Assembly: GCA_012034865.1 (NCBI GenBank)
Contig: JAAUOM010000017.1
Location: 1-51,174 of the forward strand
Direction: 5' to 3'
DNA from: Acaryochloris sp. CRU_2_0
GTDB lineage: Bacteria > Cyanobacteriota > Cyanobacteriia > Thermosynechococcales > Thermosynechococcaceae
Length of the DNA stretch: 51,174 bases
Part shown: in pieces, positions 40,601 through 49,804 of the stretch
How positions within the stretch are numbered: the first letter of the stretch is position 1
Layout of the letters: every line of letters begins with the position of its first letter
Position numbers and translations under genes: made by a program
The notes under the pieces: model-generated
Told to the model about the DNA's origin: nothing
Databases searched by the model: none
What the model saw: only the letters and a program-made list of their open reading frames with translations

Positions 40601-40768
40601 TTATCCATAATTTTGGTGAGGGAAGTGCAATGCCAGCCTAAACGACTCTCCTACATAGGAGAGTGAATTTGCTGGTGCTCCAGCCATAAAGACATACCAA
40701 GCCCCTGCCCCCAGCAGCACAAGGATTGCGACACTGGCTCCCCACAAAATTTTCCACTGTTTTCTCAT
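40601..40768 (-). CDS. Small putative membrane protein, 55 aa
   Basis: This is a 56-codon frame from the ATG at 40766-40768 to the TAA at 40601-40603. It encodes MRKQWKILWG followed by a hydrophobic helix (ASVAILVLLGAGAWYVFMAG) and a short polar tail. The positive-inside start plus one helix looks like a real small membrane protein or a signal-anchored peptide. It lies 18 bp before the DUF1003 gene in the same direction, as an operon partner would. No clear Shine-Dalgarno is visible. I do not recognise a family. Confidence 0.45.
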   Translation of the reverse strand: MRKQWKILWGASVAILVLLGAGAWYVFMAGAPANSLSYVGESFRLALHFPHQNYG

Positions 40769-40963
40769 GGGCAATCTTTGAGGTTGACTGGACTTTGATC
40801 CTATCCAACAATTGTCAAGAACGAGAATCTAACGGCAATCCTTTGCAGATGGGGCAGGCTCACTCTCGCTTGGCGATTGGCAAAAGTCCATCGGCAGGTA
40901 GAACCTTTTCCTCCCTAAATTTGAAACAATGAAGAATATACACAATTGACTTCCTTAATATCT

Positions 40964-41545
40964 ATGTTTCCATTCAACCAACTGAAGACTGCCGCTCTCC
41001 TCGGTCTGCTGAGCGGACTTATCGTTTTGACCAGTTATAGTTTAGTGGGTAATGAACAAGGACTTTATATTGGTTTGGCGCTTTCTGCTATGACGACTTT
41101 AGGGTCTTCGTTTTACTCAGACAAAGTGGCACTGGCGGCTTACCAGGCGCAACCCCTAGAGCGGATCGATGCACCAAAACTCTATGACACAGTGGCTCGT
41201 TTGTGCGATCGCGCTAACTTGCCCATGCCCGCCCTCTTTATTGTCCCCACTAAATCTCCCAATGCCTTTGCCACAGGTCGTGATCCGCAACATGCTGCCG
41301 TTGCTATGACCGAAGGCATCATAGAATTGCTGTCTACGAAGGAACTGGAAGGTGTCCTTGCCCAAACGGTTGGACGTCAAATTCCCATCAATGGCAATCC
41401 AGCCCTGTCATCCCTGTTGATCATTAATCCGCTCAGTCGAGAAGGACTCCAAAATCTGTTCCGAACGCATCCGTCTACCGAAGAGCGAATTCAACGGTTA
41501 CAGGAACTGGCGAAGCAACCAAAACAGCGTTTGGCAAAAGCCTAA
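40964..41545 (+). CDS. HtpX-like M48 protein lacking the protease active site
   Basis: HtpX is a membrane zinc protease. Here the ATG at 40964 gives 193 aa with two N-terminal helices (LKTAALLGLLSGLIVLTSYS, QGLYIGLALSAMTTLGSSF). The family segment LYDTVARLCDRANLPMPALFIVPTKSPNAFATGRDPQHAAVAMTEGI is well conserved. After ELEGVLAQ (to residue 134) the HExxH helix, two further membrane helices and the third zinc ligand are missing. The frame goes straight to PINGNPALSSLLIINPLSREGL and THPSTEERIQRL, the normal C-terminus. The frame is kept, so this may be a pseudoprotease or a decaying copy; the usual family length is about 280-300 aa. Confidence 0.85.
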   Translation: MFPFNQLKTAALLGLLSGLIVLTSYSLVGNEQGLYIGLALSAMTTLGSSFYSDKVALAAYQAQPLERIDAPKLYDTVARLCDRANLPMPALFIVPTKSPNAFATGRDPQHAAVAMTEGIIELLSTKELEGVLAQTVGRQIPINGNPALSSLLIINPLSREGLQNLFRTHPSTEERIQRLQELAKQPKQRLAKA

Positions 41546-41580
41546 GGCTGAAAGTGTGAGTCACTTACCTGGCTATTGTT

Positions 41581-42696
41581 TTAACTCCCAGGCAACTGTT
41601 TCAGCAGTCGGTCCACTTTTTCGACGCCTTCAGCTTGACGCTGCAACAGATAGAGTTGACGCGCCTTTTTTAATTCTGGAACAGCTTCCTGTCGTCGATT
41701 CCGGGCAATCAGAGCCTCAGCTAACTTATAGAACACCTCTGGATTGCGCTGATCGGTCTTAGTTGCTTGTCGATATGCCACCACAGCCCCCAGAGAATCC
41801 CCCTTTTGCATCCGTAAATCCCCAATGCCTTCATGGGCCGCTGCTAAATTTCTGTCCCGTTCTAAGACCCGTCGATAGGCAGCCAGCGATCGCTCATAAT
41901 CTCCTTGACTTTTGAGGAGCTGGGCAATGCGCAAATGAACATGGGGATTATTGGGATCGAGCTGCGCTGCCTTATCGAGTGCAGCAATCCCTGCTGCAGG
42001 ATTTCCTTGGGCAGAGTAGGCCAAGGCTAAATTAATTTGAATGTCTCCATTTTTAGGAGAGAGGGTGGCCGCCTTCTCGAAGCTGGCAATTGCCAACTGC
42101 ACTTTTTTCTCCTGCAAATGAATTAAACCAATGGAATTATAGACTTCCCCATTTTTGGGATTGATCGCAATCACTTTCTGAAACGTTTGCAAGGCTTCCT
42201 CATAGTGTTTTTGTCGACTCAGGACAACGGCTAAGCCTTCGTAAGCTTGAATATTTTTAGGTTCAAGTTGTGTGACTTGTCGGTAAGCCGCTGCCGCTTG
42301 ATCGTTCTCGCCTAAGTTGCCTAAGCTATACCCCAGGGCATAATGAAAATTGGCGTTTTTATTATCCAATGCGATCGCCTGTTGGTAGGCTTCTACTGCC
42401 CCTTTGTAATCACCTTTACGAGCTTGAATATAGCCAATGGCCGAAAAAATTCGTGGGTTTTTAGCATCTAATTGAGCGGCTTGACGGTAGACCTGTAAGG
42501 CGGCATCCAGATTTTCAGCATCCACCAAGTCCTTGCCTTTCTTAAACAGTTCAAACAGTTGACGGTCATTCTTGGGGGCTGTGTTGGCCTGAGCTACAAG
42601 TATAGCAGAGGCAGGCTGTGCTAACGGTGCAGGCAGGATCAGTCCCACTCCCAGAATCAACAACAGACTGATCCTGAGTAAGCGAAGGCTCAACAT
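41581..42696 (-). CDS. Secreted or lumenal TPR-repeat protein
   Basis: The 371-aa protein has an N-terminal signal peptide (LRLLRISLLLILGVGLILPAPLAQPASA). About nine tandem 34-residue tetratricopeptide repeats follow (A..Y..A..L.P.N pattern, about residues 50-345), for example GDYKGAVEAYQQAIALDNKN and KHYEEALQTFQKVIAINPKN. TPR arrays scaffold protein complexes; cyanobacterial periplasmic or lumenal members are often linked to photosystem or envelope assembly, but no partner is indicated. It converges on the HtpX-like gene with a 35-bp gap. Confidence 0.85.
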   Translation of the reverse strand: MLSLRLLRISLLLILGVGLILPAPLAQPASAILVAQANTAPKNDRQLFELFKKGKDLVDAENLDAALQVYRQAAQLDAKNPRIFSAIGYIQARKGDYKGAVEAYQQAIALDNKNANFHYALGYSLGNLGENDQAAAAYRQVTQLEPKNIQAYEGLAVVLSRQKHYEEALQTFQKVIAINPKNGEVYNSIGLIHLQEKKVQLAIASFEKAATLSPKNGDIQINLALAYSAQGNPAAGIAALDKAAQLDPNNPHVHLRIAQLLKSQGDYERSLAAYRRVLERDRNLAAAHEGIGDLRMQKGDSLGAVVAYRQATKTDQRNPEVFYKLAEALIARNRRQEAVPELKKARQLYLLQRQAEGVEKVDRLLKQLPGS

Positions 42697-42952
42697 TCAT
42701 CTCTCCTGATTACAAAAACGTCAACATACTTCACTGTTGTTAACTCTGCCTTAAAAAAAAGGGCATTTTTCCCCAAGGGCATAAGTTCCTACGTTACACC
42801 TGAGGGAAATGGGTTCCCAGTCTTCCTTAAGTCTACGGACAGGAACTCCTTTTTTTATGAGACTGAGATTTGATCGCTCTAGTTTCAACTTTTATTATTA
42901 ACCAACTGCACTTGATCTTTATGTATATGTAAAGTCCATCAACGAGGCAACT

Positions 42953-44968
42953 ATGAGTTTCCGTAATATTGCGCTTGTGGGTCCGTATTCTAGCGGTAAA
43001 ACCACACTCCTGGAAAGTTTACTCCACGTCACAGGGGTGACCACCCGTAAAGGTTCTGTTAAAGAGGGTAACACCGTCGGGGATGCGACGACTGAAGCCC
43101 GCGAACGCCAAATGAGTACAGAAGTAACGGCTGCCAGTTTTAATCATGGCAGCCTTTCTTTTACCTTTTTAGACTGTCCAGGGTCTGTGGAGTTACTACA
43201 AGAAACCTTGAACTGCTTAGTGGGGGTAGATGCGGCGGTCGTGGTGTGTGAACCCGAACCCCAAAAAGTACTTACCCTAGCCCCTTTATTCCAAACCCTG
43301 GACGAATGGGAAATTCCCCATCTGATCTTTATCAATAAAATGGACCGGGCGAATTCTGCCTTTAGCGATGTGCTCACGGCCCTGCAGCAGGTGTCCAGCC
43401 GCCCTCTGATCTTGCACCAATATCCGATTGGCCAAAATGAAGACTTGCAGGGATTTATCGATTTGGTCTCAGAGCAAGCCTTTCACTATCATCCCGATGC
43501 ACCCGCCGATCCGATGCCCTTGCCCGCCGAACTCGCTGACTTAGAAAAGGCAGCCCATACTGAAATGTTGGAAACGTTGGCCAACTTTGATGATCATCTT
43601 TTAGAAGAGCTTTTAGAAGATATTGAACCGCCCCAATCTGAAGTCTTACAAGATTTCAAAACAGAACTGGGGGCTGATCTGATTGTGCCTGTGTTTATCG
43701 GGGTGGCTGAAGCAGACTTTGGCGTCCGGCCTCTATTAGATGCCTTGGCGAAGGAAGCACCCGATGCCAGTGCGACGGCCCAGTTACGGGGTTTAGATCC
43801 AGCAAGAGAACCCTTGGTGGCTCAGGTATTGAAGAACTTTTTCTCGCCCCAGGGTGGCAAACTCTCCCTGGTGCGGGTTTGGCAGGGAACCTTGAGCGAT
43901 GGCATGGTCCTCAACCAAGTCCGCGTTGGGGGCATCTATCGGTTGCTGGGCCAACAGCAGCAGAGCCTCAATCAGGCCCAAGCTGGAGAGGTGGTGGCTC
44001 TCAGCCGTTTAGACGGCGTCAAAACGGGCGATACCCTCGTGGTGGTGAATGGAGCGGCTGCACCGGAGTTACCCAAAGCGCATCACCTCGAACCCGTCTA
44101 TTCCCTAGCGATTACGCCTAGAGACCGTAAAGATGAAGTCAAGCTCAGTGGTGCCATTAACAAACTCTTAGAAGAAGATCCCAGCTTGCGGTGGGAACAG
44201 CGAGAAACGACTCATGAAATGGTGCTTTGGGGTCAAGGCGATATCCACTTGCAAATTATCACGGATCGACTCGAACGCAAGCATAAGTTACCGATTAAGA
44301 CCCATACGCCCCATGTTCCTTACAAAGAGAGCATTCGCAAATCTGCCTCTAGTCATGGTCGCTATAAGCACCAAACGGGCGGCCATGGTCAGTACGGAGA
44401 TGTCCACCTAGACATTCAACCCAGGGCCAGAGGCGAAGGCTTCAGTTTCAACGAAACCATTGTCGGGGGCGTGGTTCCCCGTCAATACATTCCGGGTGTA
44501 GAGATGGGGGTTAGGGAATTTCTGCAACAGGGTATTTTGGGCTTCCCGATTGTGGATATTGCTGTCACCCTCACCGATGGGTCTTACCATGCCGTCGATA
44601 GCTCAGAACAAGCCTTTAAGCAGGCGGCTCGCATTGCCATGCAGTCAGGGCTACCCAATTGTCAGCCTGTCCTCTTGGAGCCGATTGAACGGGTGACGAT
44701 CTCAACCCCCACGGAATTTACCTCTAATGTCTTACGCCTGATTAGTAATCATCGCGGCCAGGTGTTGGGTTATGAAGCCAAAGCCAGTTGGGAAAGTTGG
44801 GATGAGGTCTCTGCTTATTTACCGATGGCCGAAATGCAAAGCTTGATCATTGAGTTGCGATCGCTCACCCAAGGTGTCGGCTTTTTCCAGTGGCAAGATG
44901 ACCACCTCGAAGAAGTCCCTGACAAGGTAGCTGAAAGGGTCTTAGCTCGGGTTGAAACCGCCGTTTAA
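42953..44968 (+). CDS. EF-G-like translation-factor GTPase
   Basis: This 671-aa GTPase has EF-G layout. Domain I (1-275) has G1 GPYSSGKTTLLESLL, G3 DCPGS and G4 NKMDRA. Domain II starts about 280; domains III-V include HEMVLWGQGDIHLQIITDRL and a C-terminal PMAEMQSLIIELRSLTQGVG segment. The G3 motif is DCPGS instead of DTPGH, so the switch-II histidine is absent, a mark of EF-G-like paralogues rather than the main elongation factor. The exact role is not established. It stands alone, followed by a strong hairpin. Confidence 0.88.
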   Translation: MSFRNIALVGPYSSGKTTLLESLLHVTGVTTRKGSVKEGNTVGDATTEARERQMSTEVTAASFNHGSLSFTFLDCPGSVELLQETLNCLVGVDAAVVVCEPEPQKVLTLAPLFQTLDEWEIPHLIFINKMDRANSAFSDVLTALQQVSSRPLILHQYPIGQNEDLQGFIDLVSEQAFHYHPDAPADPMPLPAELADLEKAAHTEMLETLANFDDHLLEELLEDIEPPQSEVLQDFKTELGADLIVPVFIGVAEADFGVRPLLDALAKEAPDASATAQLRGLDPAREPLVAQVLKNFFSPQGGKLSLVRVWQGTLSDGMVLNQVRVGGIYRLLGQQQQSLNQAQAGEVVALSRLDGVKTGDTLVVVNGAAAPELPKAHHLEPVYSLAITPRDRKDEVKLSGAINKLLEEDPSLRWEQRETTHEMVLWGQGDIHLQIITDRLERKHKLPIKTHTPHVPYKESIRKSASSHGRYKHQTGGHGQYGDVHLDIQPRARGEGFSFNETIVGGVVPRQYIPGVEMGVREFLQQGILGFPIVDIAVTLTDGSYHAVDSSEQAFKQAARIAMQSGLPNCQPVLLEPIERVTISTPTEFTSNVLRLISNHRGQVLGYEAKASWESWDEVSAYLPMAEMQSLIIELRSLTQGVGFFQWQDDHLEEVPDKVAERVLARVETAV

Positions 44969-44988
44969 ACTGTACCTGCCCTCTAACG

Positions 44989-45041
44989 CCACCCCCAGTG
45001 ATGAGGTCAGTGGATCATAAACCCCTGATCACTGGGGGTGG
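44989..45041 (+). terminator. Strong hairpin after EF-G-like gene
   Basis: Two 14-nt arms (CCACCCCCAGTGAT and its exact complement) at 44989-45002 and 45028-45041 flank a 25-nt loop that can pair further. It starts 20 bp after the stop. No T-run follows, as is usual for cyanobacterial stops. It also lies just after the end of the small minus-strand ORF at 45045-45146. Confidence 0.75.
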
Positions 45042-45044
45042 TAA

Positions 45045-45146
45045 TCAAGGATGACATCCGTTATTTCCGCAATTACCCACAATTTTCGATAACAGCTTGA
45101 TAAATTCTGTATCAGCTTCCAGTAGCTTGTTTTTTTGATTGCTCAT
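45045..45146 (-). CDS. Small peptide ORF, 33 aa
   Basis: The frame runs from ATG 45144-45146 to TGA 45045-45047. GGAGATGAA upstream of the ATG is a good Shine-Dalgarno at normal spacing. The peptide starts MSNQKNKLLE, has an amphipathic middle (FIKLLSKIV) and ends GNCGNNGCHP, with two Cys and a His. AT-rich DNA with a TATAAT-like box lies upstream (about 45244-45250). No modifying enzyme or transporter is adjacent, so peptide-natural-product, regulatory or membrane roles are all unproven. Its 3' end abuts a strong hairpin that can act as its terminator. Confidence 0.45.
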   Translation of the reverse strand: MSNQKNKLLEADTEFIKLLSKIVGNCGNNGCHP

Positions 45147-45383
45147 TTCATCTCCAAAAATGGGAAGAATATATCAGAAACTAAAGGGCAGATATCGATC
45201 ACAACCCTGTTTATAGGAGGATCACAGCCCAGGTCATAATCACAGGATTATATTTTTTATTAGATGGATAAAAATCAGTTTGTCTAGGTGAACATAAAAT
45301 ACCTCTAGGCAAAAATACAGGTTCTAAGCAATAATTCGTATTCAAGTGTTTTAAGTGTGTGTTTGTGAGGAGCTACAGTCGTC

Positions 45384-46283
45384 GTGTTCAAGAAGATCTC
45401 AGGTGATCTCGGTGGCAGGCCAGCGCGCATCCACCAGGATTCGTGTGCCTATTCCCCCCAGCAACTGCCCATTGGCATCTTTGATAGTGGCGTTGGTGGA
45501 TTGACCGTTCTCAAGGCGTTACAACAGCAATTACCCCATGAATCGTTTCTGTACTTTGGAGATACGGCTCATGTTCCCTATGGCACCCGTTCCCAAGCAG
45601 AGATTCTAACGTTTGTGAGACAAATCCTATATTGGATGACCGCTCAGCCCATTAAGATGGCCATAATGGCCTGTAATACCAGTTCAGCCCTAGCCCTTGA
45701 TGAAGTCCGCGCAGAGTTTGATATTCCTATTCTGGGAATTATCCTGCCTGGAGCGAGGGCAGCTGTTAAACAGGGACAACGCATTGGGGTGATTGCTACG
45801 CCAGCAACGGTAGCGAGTAATAGTTATCTACAAGCGATTCAAGAAGTGAATCCCAGTGTGCCTGTTTATCAGATGGCGTGTCCAGAATTTGTACCCCTGA
45901 TTGAGGGCAACCGCATCCGTGCCCCTGAAACCTTCAATCTTGTCTATCAACGCTTACAACCTTTACTAGATGAGGGAATTGATACTCTGGTGTATGGATG
46001 TACTCACTATCCGCACTTAGCAGCAGTGATTGAGAAGATTTTGCCGGAGAATGTCCTCACGGTCGATCCGGCGGTCTATATTACGGCGGCGGCTAAACAG
46101 GAGCTAGAATTTCTGCAACTTCAGAATTTTGGTTCATCTCCATCGACCCATTTCTGTGTGAGCGGTTGTCCCGAACAGTTCGCTGAGTTATCCTACCAAT
46201 GGCTAGGGTTTCTCCCAATCGTTGAGAAGGTCATCTTGCCTGAGTTCACTCCCATACCCATTGAGGTTGTAGAGCAAATTTAA
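45384..46283 (+). CDS. murI: Glutamate racemase
   Basis: MurI makes D-glutamate for peptidoglycan. The two catalytic cysteines are in AIMACNTSSALA and LVYGCTHYPHL, and the substrate motif IGIFDSGVGGLTVLKALQQQLP begins at about residue 30. GDTAHVPYGTRS is also typical. The GTG at 45384 with AGGAG 11 bp upstream is used; the true start could lie a few codons later, because relatives begin shortly before SPQQLPIGIFDSG. It is about 299 aa. Confidence 0.95.
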   Translation: MFKKISGDLGGRPARIHQDSCAYSPQQLPIGIFDSGVGGLTVLKALQQQLPHESFLYFGDTAHVPYGTRSQAEILTFVRQILYWMTAQPIKMAIMACNTSSALALDEVRAEFDIPILGIILPGARAAVKQGQRIGVIATPATVASNSYLQAIQEVNPSVPVYQMACPEFVPLIEGNRIRAPETFNLVYQRLQPLLDEGIDTLVYGCTHYPHLAAVIEKILPENVLTVDPAVYITAAAKQELEFLQLQNFGSSPSTHFCVSGCPEQFAELSYQWLGFLPIVEKVILPEFTPIPIEVVEQI

Positions 46284-46505
46284 GGCTATCGCACCGATCA
46301 AGATTGTGATGTTGAACCCATTGTCTCAGGTGGATAACCGCTTGCTAATGGGTCAGAGTTCTTACTGCTGATGTTTTTGCAGAATTTAAGGACTTTAAGA
46401 TGCGCACCCTACTAGTGGGGGGACTCTCTTAGAAGCGATTATCCCGGCTATATTGACTGGCTGGTGAGTGAGCTAGCCTGAATTTAAGGTGCAATTTTAG
46501 GATCT

Positions 46506-47603
46506 ATGGATAGTCTTCAACATTGGTTTAAGCGAACGGCACTCTTGCTGCTCACAATAGTTTTATGCTACGGCTTGTGTCCTCCAGTCTGGTCTACTCC
46601 CTTATTGCCTGAGGTGGCGGTTCTCCCAACGGGTAATGCTGTTAAAGATGGCAGTAGTATTCTCCGGTTTTCCCTACCCATTGATGAACCCTATATCCGC
46701 GATATTCAAAATGCCTTAGAAGGAACCACGCCCCAAATTCGGGGAAAGCGTTGGCCTGAAATCCGTAAAGGGATTGGCAAAGCTATGAAAATCCTTGACA
46801 AACATCGTTCTGACATTCTGGCTGCAATTCCTGATGATCGGCAAGCGGATGCTGCTGTGTGGCTGGATGAGATCGCTCAAGGGCTAGGGGAACTGCAAGC
46901 TGTTGTTGACACAAAAGATATTGATCAATTCAATGCCCTGCGCAAGCCTATTGCTGAGCAGATTGGTGGGGTGGAAGCGGCCATGGTGACGAAGTTCCCC
47001 TTTGCCATACCAACGGAGTACCAAGATCTTCCCCAGTTGAAAGGGCGAGCCACCATCGAGATTAAAACCAACAAAGGTGATATGACGATAGAGGTAGATG
47101 GCTATAGTGCTCCGATTACAGCGGGCAACTTTGTGGATCTTGTCCAACGCAAGTTCTACGATGGTCTCAAGTTTACCCGTGCTGAGGAATCCTATGTGGT
47201 GCAGACGGGTGATCCAGATGGCCCCGATGCGGGGTTTATCGATCCACAGACGGGGGAATATCGGGCTATTCCCTTAGAAATTCTCGTCAAAGGTGACTCG
47301 GAACCGCTGTATGGCATTACGATGGAGGATGCGGGATTATATCTGAAAGAGCCAGTCCTGACCTTTTCTTCCTATGGAACCGTGGCGATGGCCAGACCGG
47401 GGGACGATCCCAATGGCGGGTCTTCTCAGTTCTTCTTTTTACTCTTTGAACCTGAATTAACCCCTGCGGGTTCTAATTTGTTAGATGGCCGCTATGCGGT
47501 GTTTGGCTATGTCATTGCAGGCCAAGAGGTTCTGGGAACGATTACGCCTGGGGATGTGATTGAGTCAGCGCGAGTTCTACGAGGGGCCGAGAATCTCGTG
47601 TAG
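46506..47603 (+). CDS. Lumenal/periplasmic cyclophilin-type peptidyl-prolyl isomerase (CYP38/TLP40-like)
   Basis: The 365-aa protein has a signal peptide (LLLLTIVLCYGLCPPVWS), then a helical N-terminal domain (about 30-185) and a C-terminal cyclophilin domain (about 190-360). It resembles plant CYP38/TLP40, which assists photosystem II assembly in the thylakoid lumen. Visible cyclophilin parts are TIEIKTNKGDMTIEVDGYSAPITAGNFVDLV, FYDGLKFTR, VQTGDPDG, GTVAMARPGDDPNGGSSQFFFLL and LDGRYAVFGYVIAG. The catalytic Arg of classical cyclophilins is present in the KFTRAEE region, but activity of this subgroup is doubtful. It is 67 bp upstream of thiL. Confidence 0.9.
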   Translation: MDSLQHWFKRTALLLLTIVLCYGLCPPVWSTPLLPEVAVLPTGNAVKDGSSILRFSLPIDEPYIRDIQNALEGTTPQIRGKRWPEIRKGIGKAMKILDKHRSDILAAIPDDRQADAAVWLDEIAQGLGELQAVVDTKDIDQFNALRKPIAEQIGGVEAAMVTKFPFAIPTEYQDLPQLKGRATIEIKTNKGDMTIEVDGYSAPITAGNFVDLVQRKFYDGLKFTRAEESYVVQTGDPDGPDAGFIDPQTGEYRAIPLEILVKGDSEPLYGITMEDAGLYLKEPVLTFSSYGTVAMARPGDDPNGGSSQFFFLLFEPELTPAGSNLLDGRYAVFGYVIAGQEVLGTITPGDVIESARVLRGAENLV

Positions 47604-47670
47604 AGAGTAAAGTCACTGCGGCAATGCTGGCGCAGGAAGAAGGAGATTGGCGATCGCCTGACTCAGATCT

Positions 47671-48681
47671 ATGGAGCAACTGCATCGAGATCGAACCATT
47701 GCCATGCTGGGGGAGCAGCAACTCCTGCAACGCCTGCATCGCTTTTGTGCAGAGGGTGTCGTTGGGGATGATGGGGCAGTATTAATGCCCCAACCCGGCC
47801 ATGCCTTGGTGGTGACAACGGATATGTTGGTAGATGGGGTGCATTTTAGCGATCGCACCACTTCTGCTGCCGATGTGGGCTGGCGAGCCGCCGCCGCCAA
47901 TTTATCTGATTTAGCAGCAATGGGGGCGACGCCTCTGGGAGTGACCCTTAGTCTGGGTCTGCCTACCGCTTTAGCCGTTGAGTGGCTAGACCAGTTCTAT
48001 ACTGGCATAGCTCAATGCTTGCAAACCTACGGCACCGCTATTATTGGCGGAGATCTCAGCCGATCCTCCGTCGTCACCGTTAGCATCACCGCTGTGGGGG
48101 AAGTATTACCCCATCAGCAAATTTTGCGCTCCGTTGCTCAGCCCGGTGATGTGATCGTGGTCACGGGTCCTCACGGTGCCGCTCGTGCAGGACTGGAAAT
48201 CTTAACCCATCCACAATGGGGACAGGCGTTAAGCGCAGGCGATCGCGTTTCCCTCATTCAGGCCCATCAACGTCCTTGTCCTCGCTTAGATGTTTTGCCC
48301 ATATTAAAGCAATTAACCCCTCCACTTAAAATTGCCGGGATGGATAGCAGCGATGGTTTAGCCGATGCCATCCTGCAAATTTGTCGTGCCAGTGGGGTAG
48401 GAGCTACCCTTGAACAAGCCAGCATTTCACTACCCCCTAGCTTGCAAAACCCTGAAGTCTTGGCTCCCCAACAAGCCTTACAGTGGTCACTTTACGGCGG
48501 TGAAGATTTTGAGTTAGTCCTGTGTCTGCCCCCCTCTTCTGCCCAGGAATTAGTTACAAAGCTGGGCTCAGCCGCCAGAGTCATCGGCCATATTGTTTCT
48601 GGGGATAAGGTAGAGGTATTAGGTAGGGATGGGCTTAAACAGCCTTTAGAACTGCAACAGGGATTTCAGCATTTTGGATAA
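47671..48681 (+). CDS. thiL: Thiamine-monophosphate kinase
   Basis: ThiL phosphorylates thiamine monophosphate to the coenzyme diphosphate. The 336-aa protein begins MEQLHRDRTIAMLGEQQLLQRL, with GVVGDDGAVLMPQPGHALVVTTDMLVDGVHF carrying the family metal- and substrate-binding Asp residues. GWRAAAANLSDLAAMGATPLGVTLSLGLP, GGDLSRS, DVIVVTGPHG, MDSSDGLADAI and LYGGEDFELV follow. It is full length and follows the cyclophilin gene by 67 bp, probably in one transcript. Confidence 0.96.
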   Translation: MEQLHRDRTIAMLGEQQLLQRLHRFCAEGVVGDDGAVLMPQPGHALVVTTDMLVDGVHFSDRTTSAADVGWRAAAANLSDLAAMGATPLGVTLSLGLPTALAVEWLDQFYTGIAQCLQTYGTAIIGGDLSRSSVVTVSITAVGEVLPHQQILRSVAQPGDVIVVTGPHGAARAGLEILTHPQWGQALSAGDRVSLIQAHQRPCPRLDVLPILKQLTPPLKIAGMDSSDGLADAILQICRASGVGATLEQASISLPPSLQNPEVLAPQQALQWSLYGGEDFELVLCLPPSSAQELVTKLGSAARVIGHIVSGDKVEVLGRDGLKQPLELQQGFQHFG

Positions 48682-49042
48682 TGCCTACTTGTTTGCCCAA
48701 TACCTCGACCTTAACTCTGTCACAGAAGCGTTAAGCGAGAGATGATACCTACGGATCGATTTCTCTAGTAATAGGTGTTAATGGCTATTGCAATTTCACA
48801 CCTAAGATAGAGGACAAGCCATCGCTAAATGAATAAAATTGGCAAAGACTGTATTAGATTGCGTTACATTAATTATCTGAACTTAGTTCTATCCCCTCCG
48901 CAATGACAATAAAGATGCTTGGCTAGAGAGTTTGCTGGCGAAGCGAAATCGGTGAGGCAAAGCTCTCAGCATTTACTGCCATATTGGAAGTTATCTAGTA
49001 GTCAGGGTGATATCAATTTATGCTCAAACCATGAGGCCAACC
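48682..49042. other. Intergenic region thiL / coiled-coil gene
   Basis: About 360 bp hold no ORF. An imperfect stem pairs GAGAGTTTGC (48926-48935) with GCAAAGCTCTC (48957-48967), with one bulged base, about 80 bp upstream of the next start. It could belong to an RNA leader. No known riboswitch class was recognised; nothing thiamine-like is evident. Confidence 0.5.
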
Positions 49043-49804
49043 ATGTCACTTCCTCTCAAAGAACAAATCAAAGCTGATCTAGATAAAGCTCGCTTGCAAG
49101 GAGAGCTACGGGCTAAACGCATTAAAATGATCGTTCAGTCTGCCGTATCGCAAGCAAACGCTGAGCTTAAAATAGGGAGAAAGGAAATTGCTCCCATTGT
49201 GAAAGATGTTCTCTCCTCTGTGATTGAAGCTTTAAAGGATAAACAAGATCCCGTCCAATTAGAGGTTTCTGCTGCGATCTCAGGAGTAGTAGAAGCGATA
49301 GAGACATCCAAACGGGCAGAACTATCACAGACTCAGGGTGAAATTAGACGACTAGAAGCCCAGGTTGATGTGGAAGAAGTCCAACTACAAGAAGATATTC
49401 GAGACATTCTCAGCGAAATACAGCAAACAAATCAAGACCAGTCTCCTTCAATTAAATCCGCCATTCAGACTGCAATTGACCAATTACAAGAGAGTGAAGA
49501 AATAAAGCTGATGCGCAAGCGATACGCTCAACTTAAAACTCAACTAGCAGTTGTACAAGCCTATTTGGTGAACCGGTATGGCGATCGCTACGAAGCGGAA
49601 GTCACAGAATATCTAGAGGACGCTAAAGCCTGGTATCAACGAGCCAAGCATAAGCCAAATTTTTTCACGAGCAAAGTAGAGCAGAAGTGGCAGCAATTTG
49701 AGACAAAACTAGCTAATATTGGAACTGAATTGGCTAAAAGAGAGCGAAAAGATAAGCAGTTATTATTAGAGCTGTGGCAGTCTCTGAGTGAGTCTTCTAA
49801 CTAA
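49043..49804 (+). CDS. Coiled-coil protein of unknown function
   Basis: The ATG at 49043 (MSLPLKEQIKADLD) has GAGG six bases upstream and gives 253 aa; in-frame starts at 49007 and 49031 are less supported. The protein is almost all charged helix (KRAELSQTQGEIRRLEAQVDVEEVQLQEDI and similar), with no membrane segment or catalytic motif. Its N-terminus, with repeated K/R/E heptads, resembles histone- or tubulin-like cytosolic coiled-coil proteins of cyanobacteria. I cannot assign a function. Confidence 0.75.
   Translation: MSLPLKEQIKADLDKARLQGELRAKRIKMIVQSAVSQANAELKIGRKEIAPIVKDVLSSVIEALKDKQDPVQLEVSAAISGVVEAIETSKRAELSQTQGEIRRLEAQVDVEEVQLQEDIRDILSEIQQTNQDQSPSIKSAIQTAIDQLQESEEIKLMRKRYAQLKTQLAVVQAYLVNRYGDRYEAEVTEYLEDAKAWYQRAKHKPNFFTSKVEQKWQQFETKLANIGTELAKRERKDKQLLLELWQSLSESSN

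Noticed and set aside
48682..49042. TPP riboswitch near thiL
   Set aside because: It would be expected upstream of thiL; neither that short gap nor this downstream interval shows the CTGAGA/ACCTGA core.
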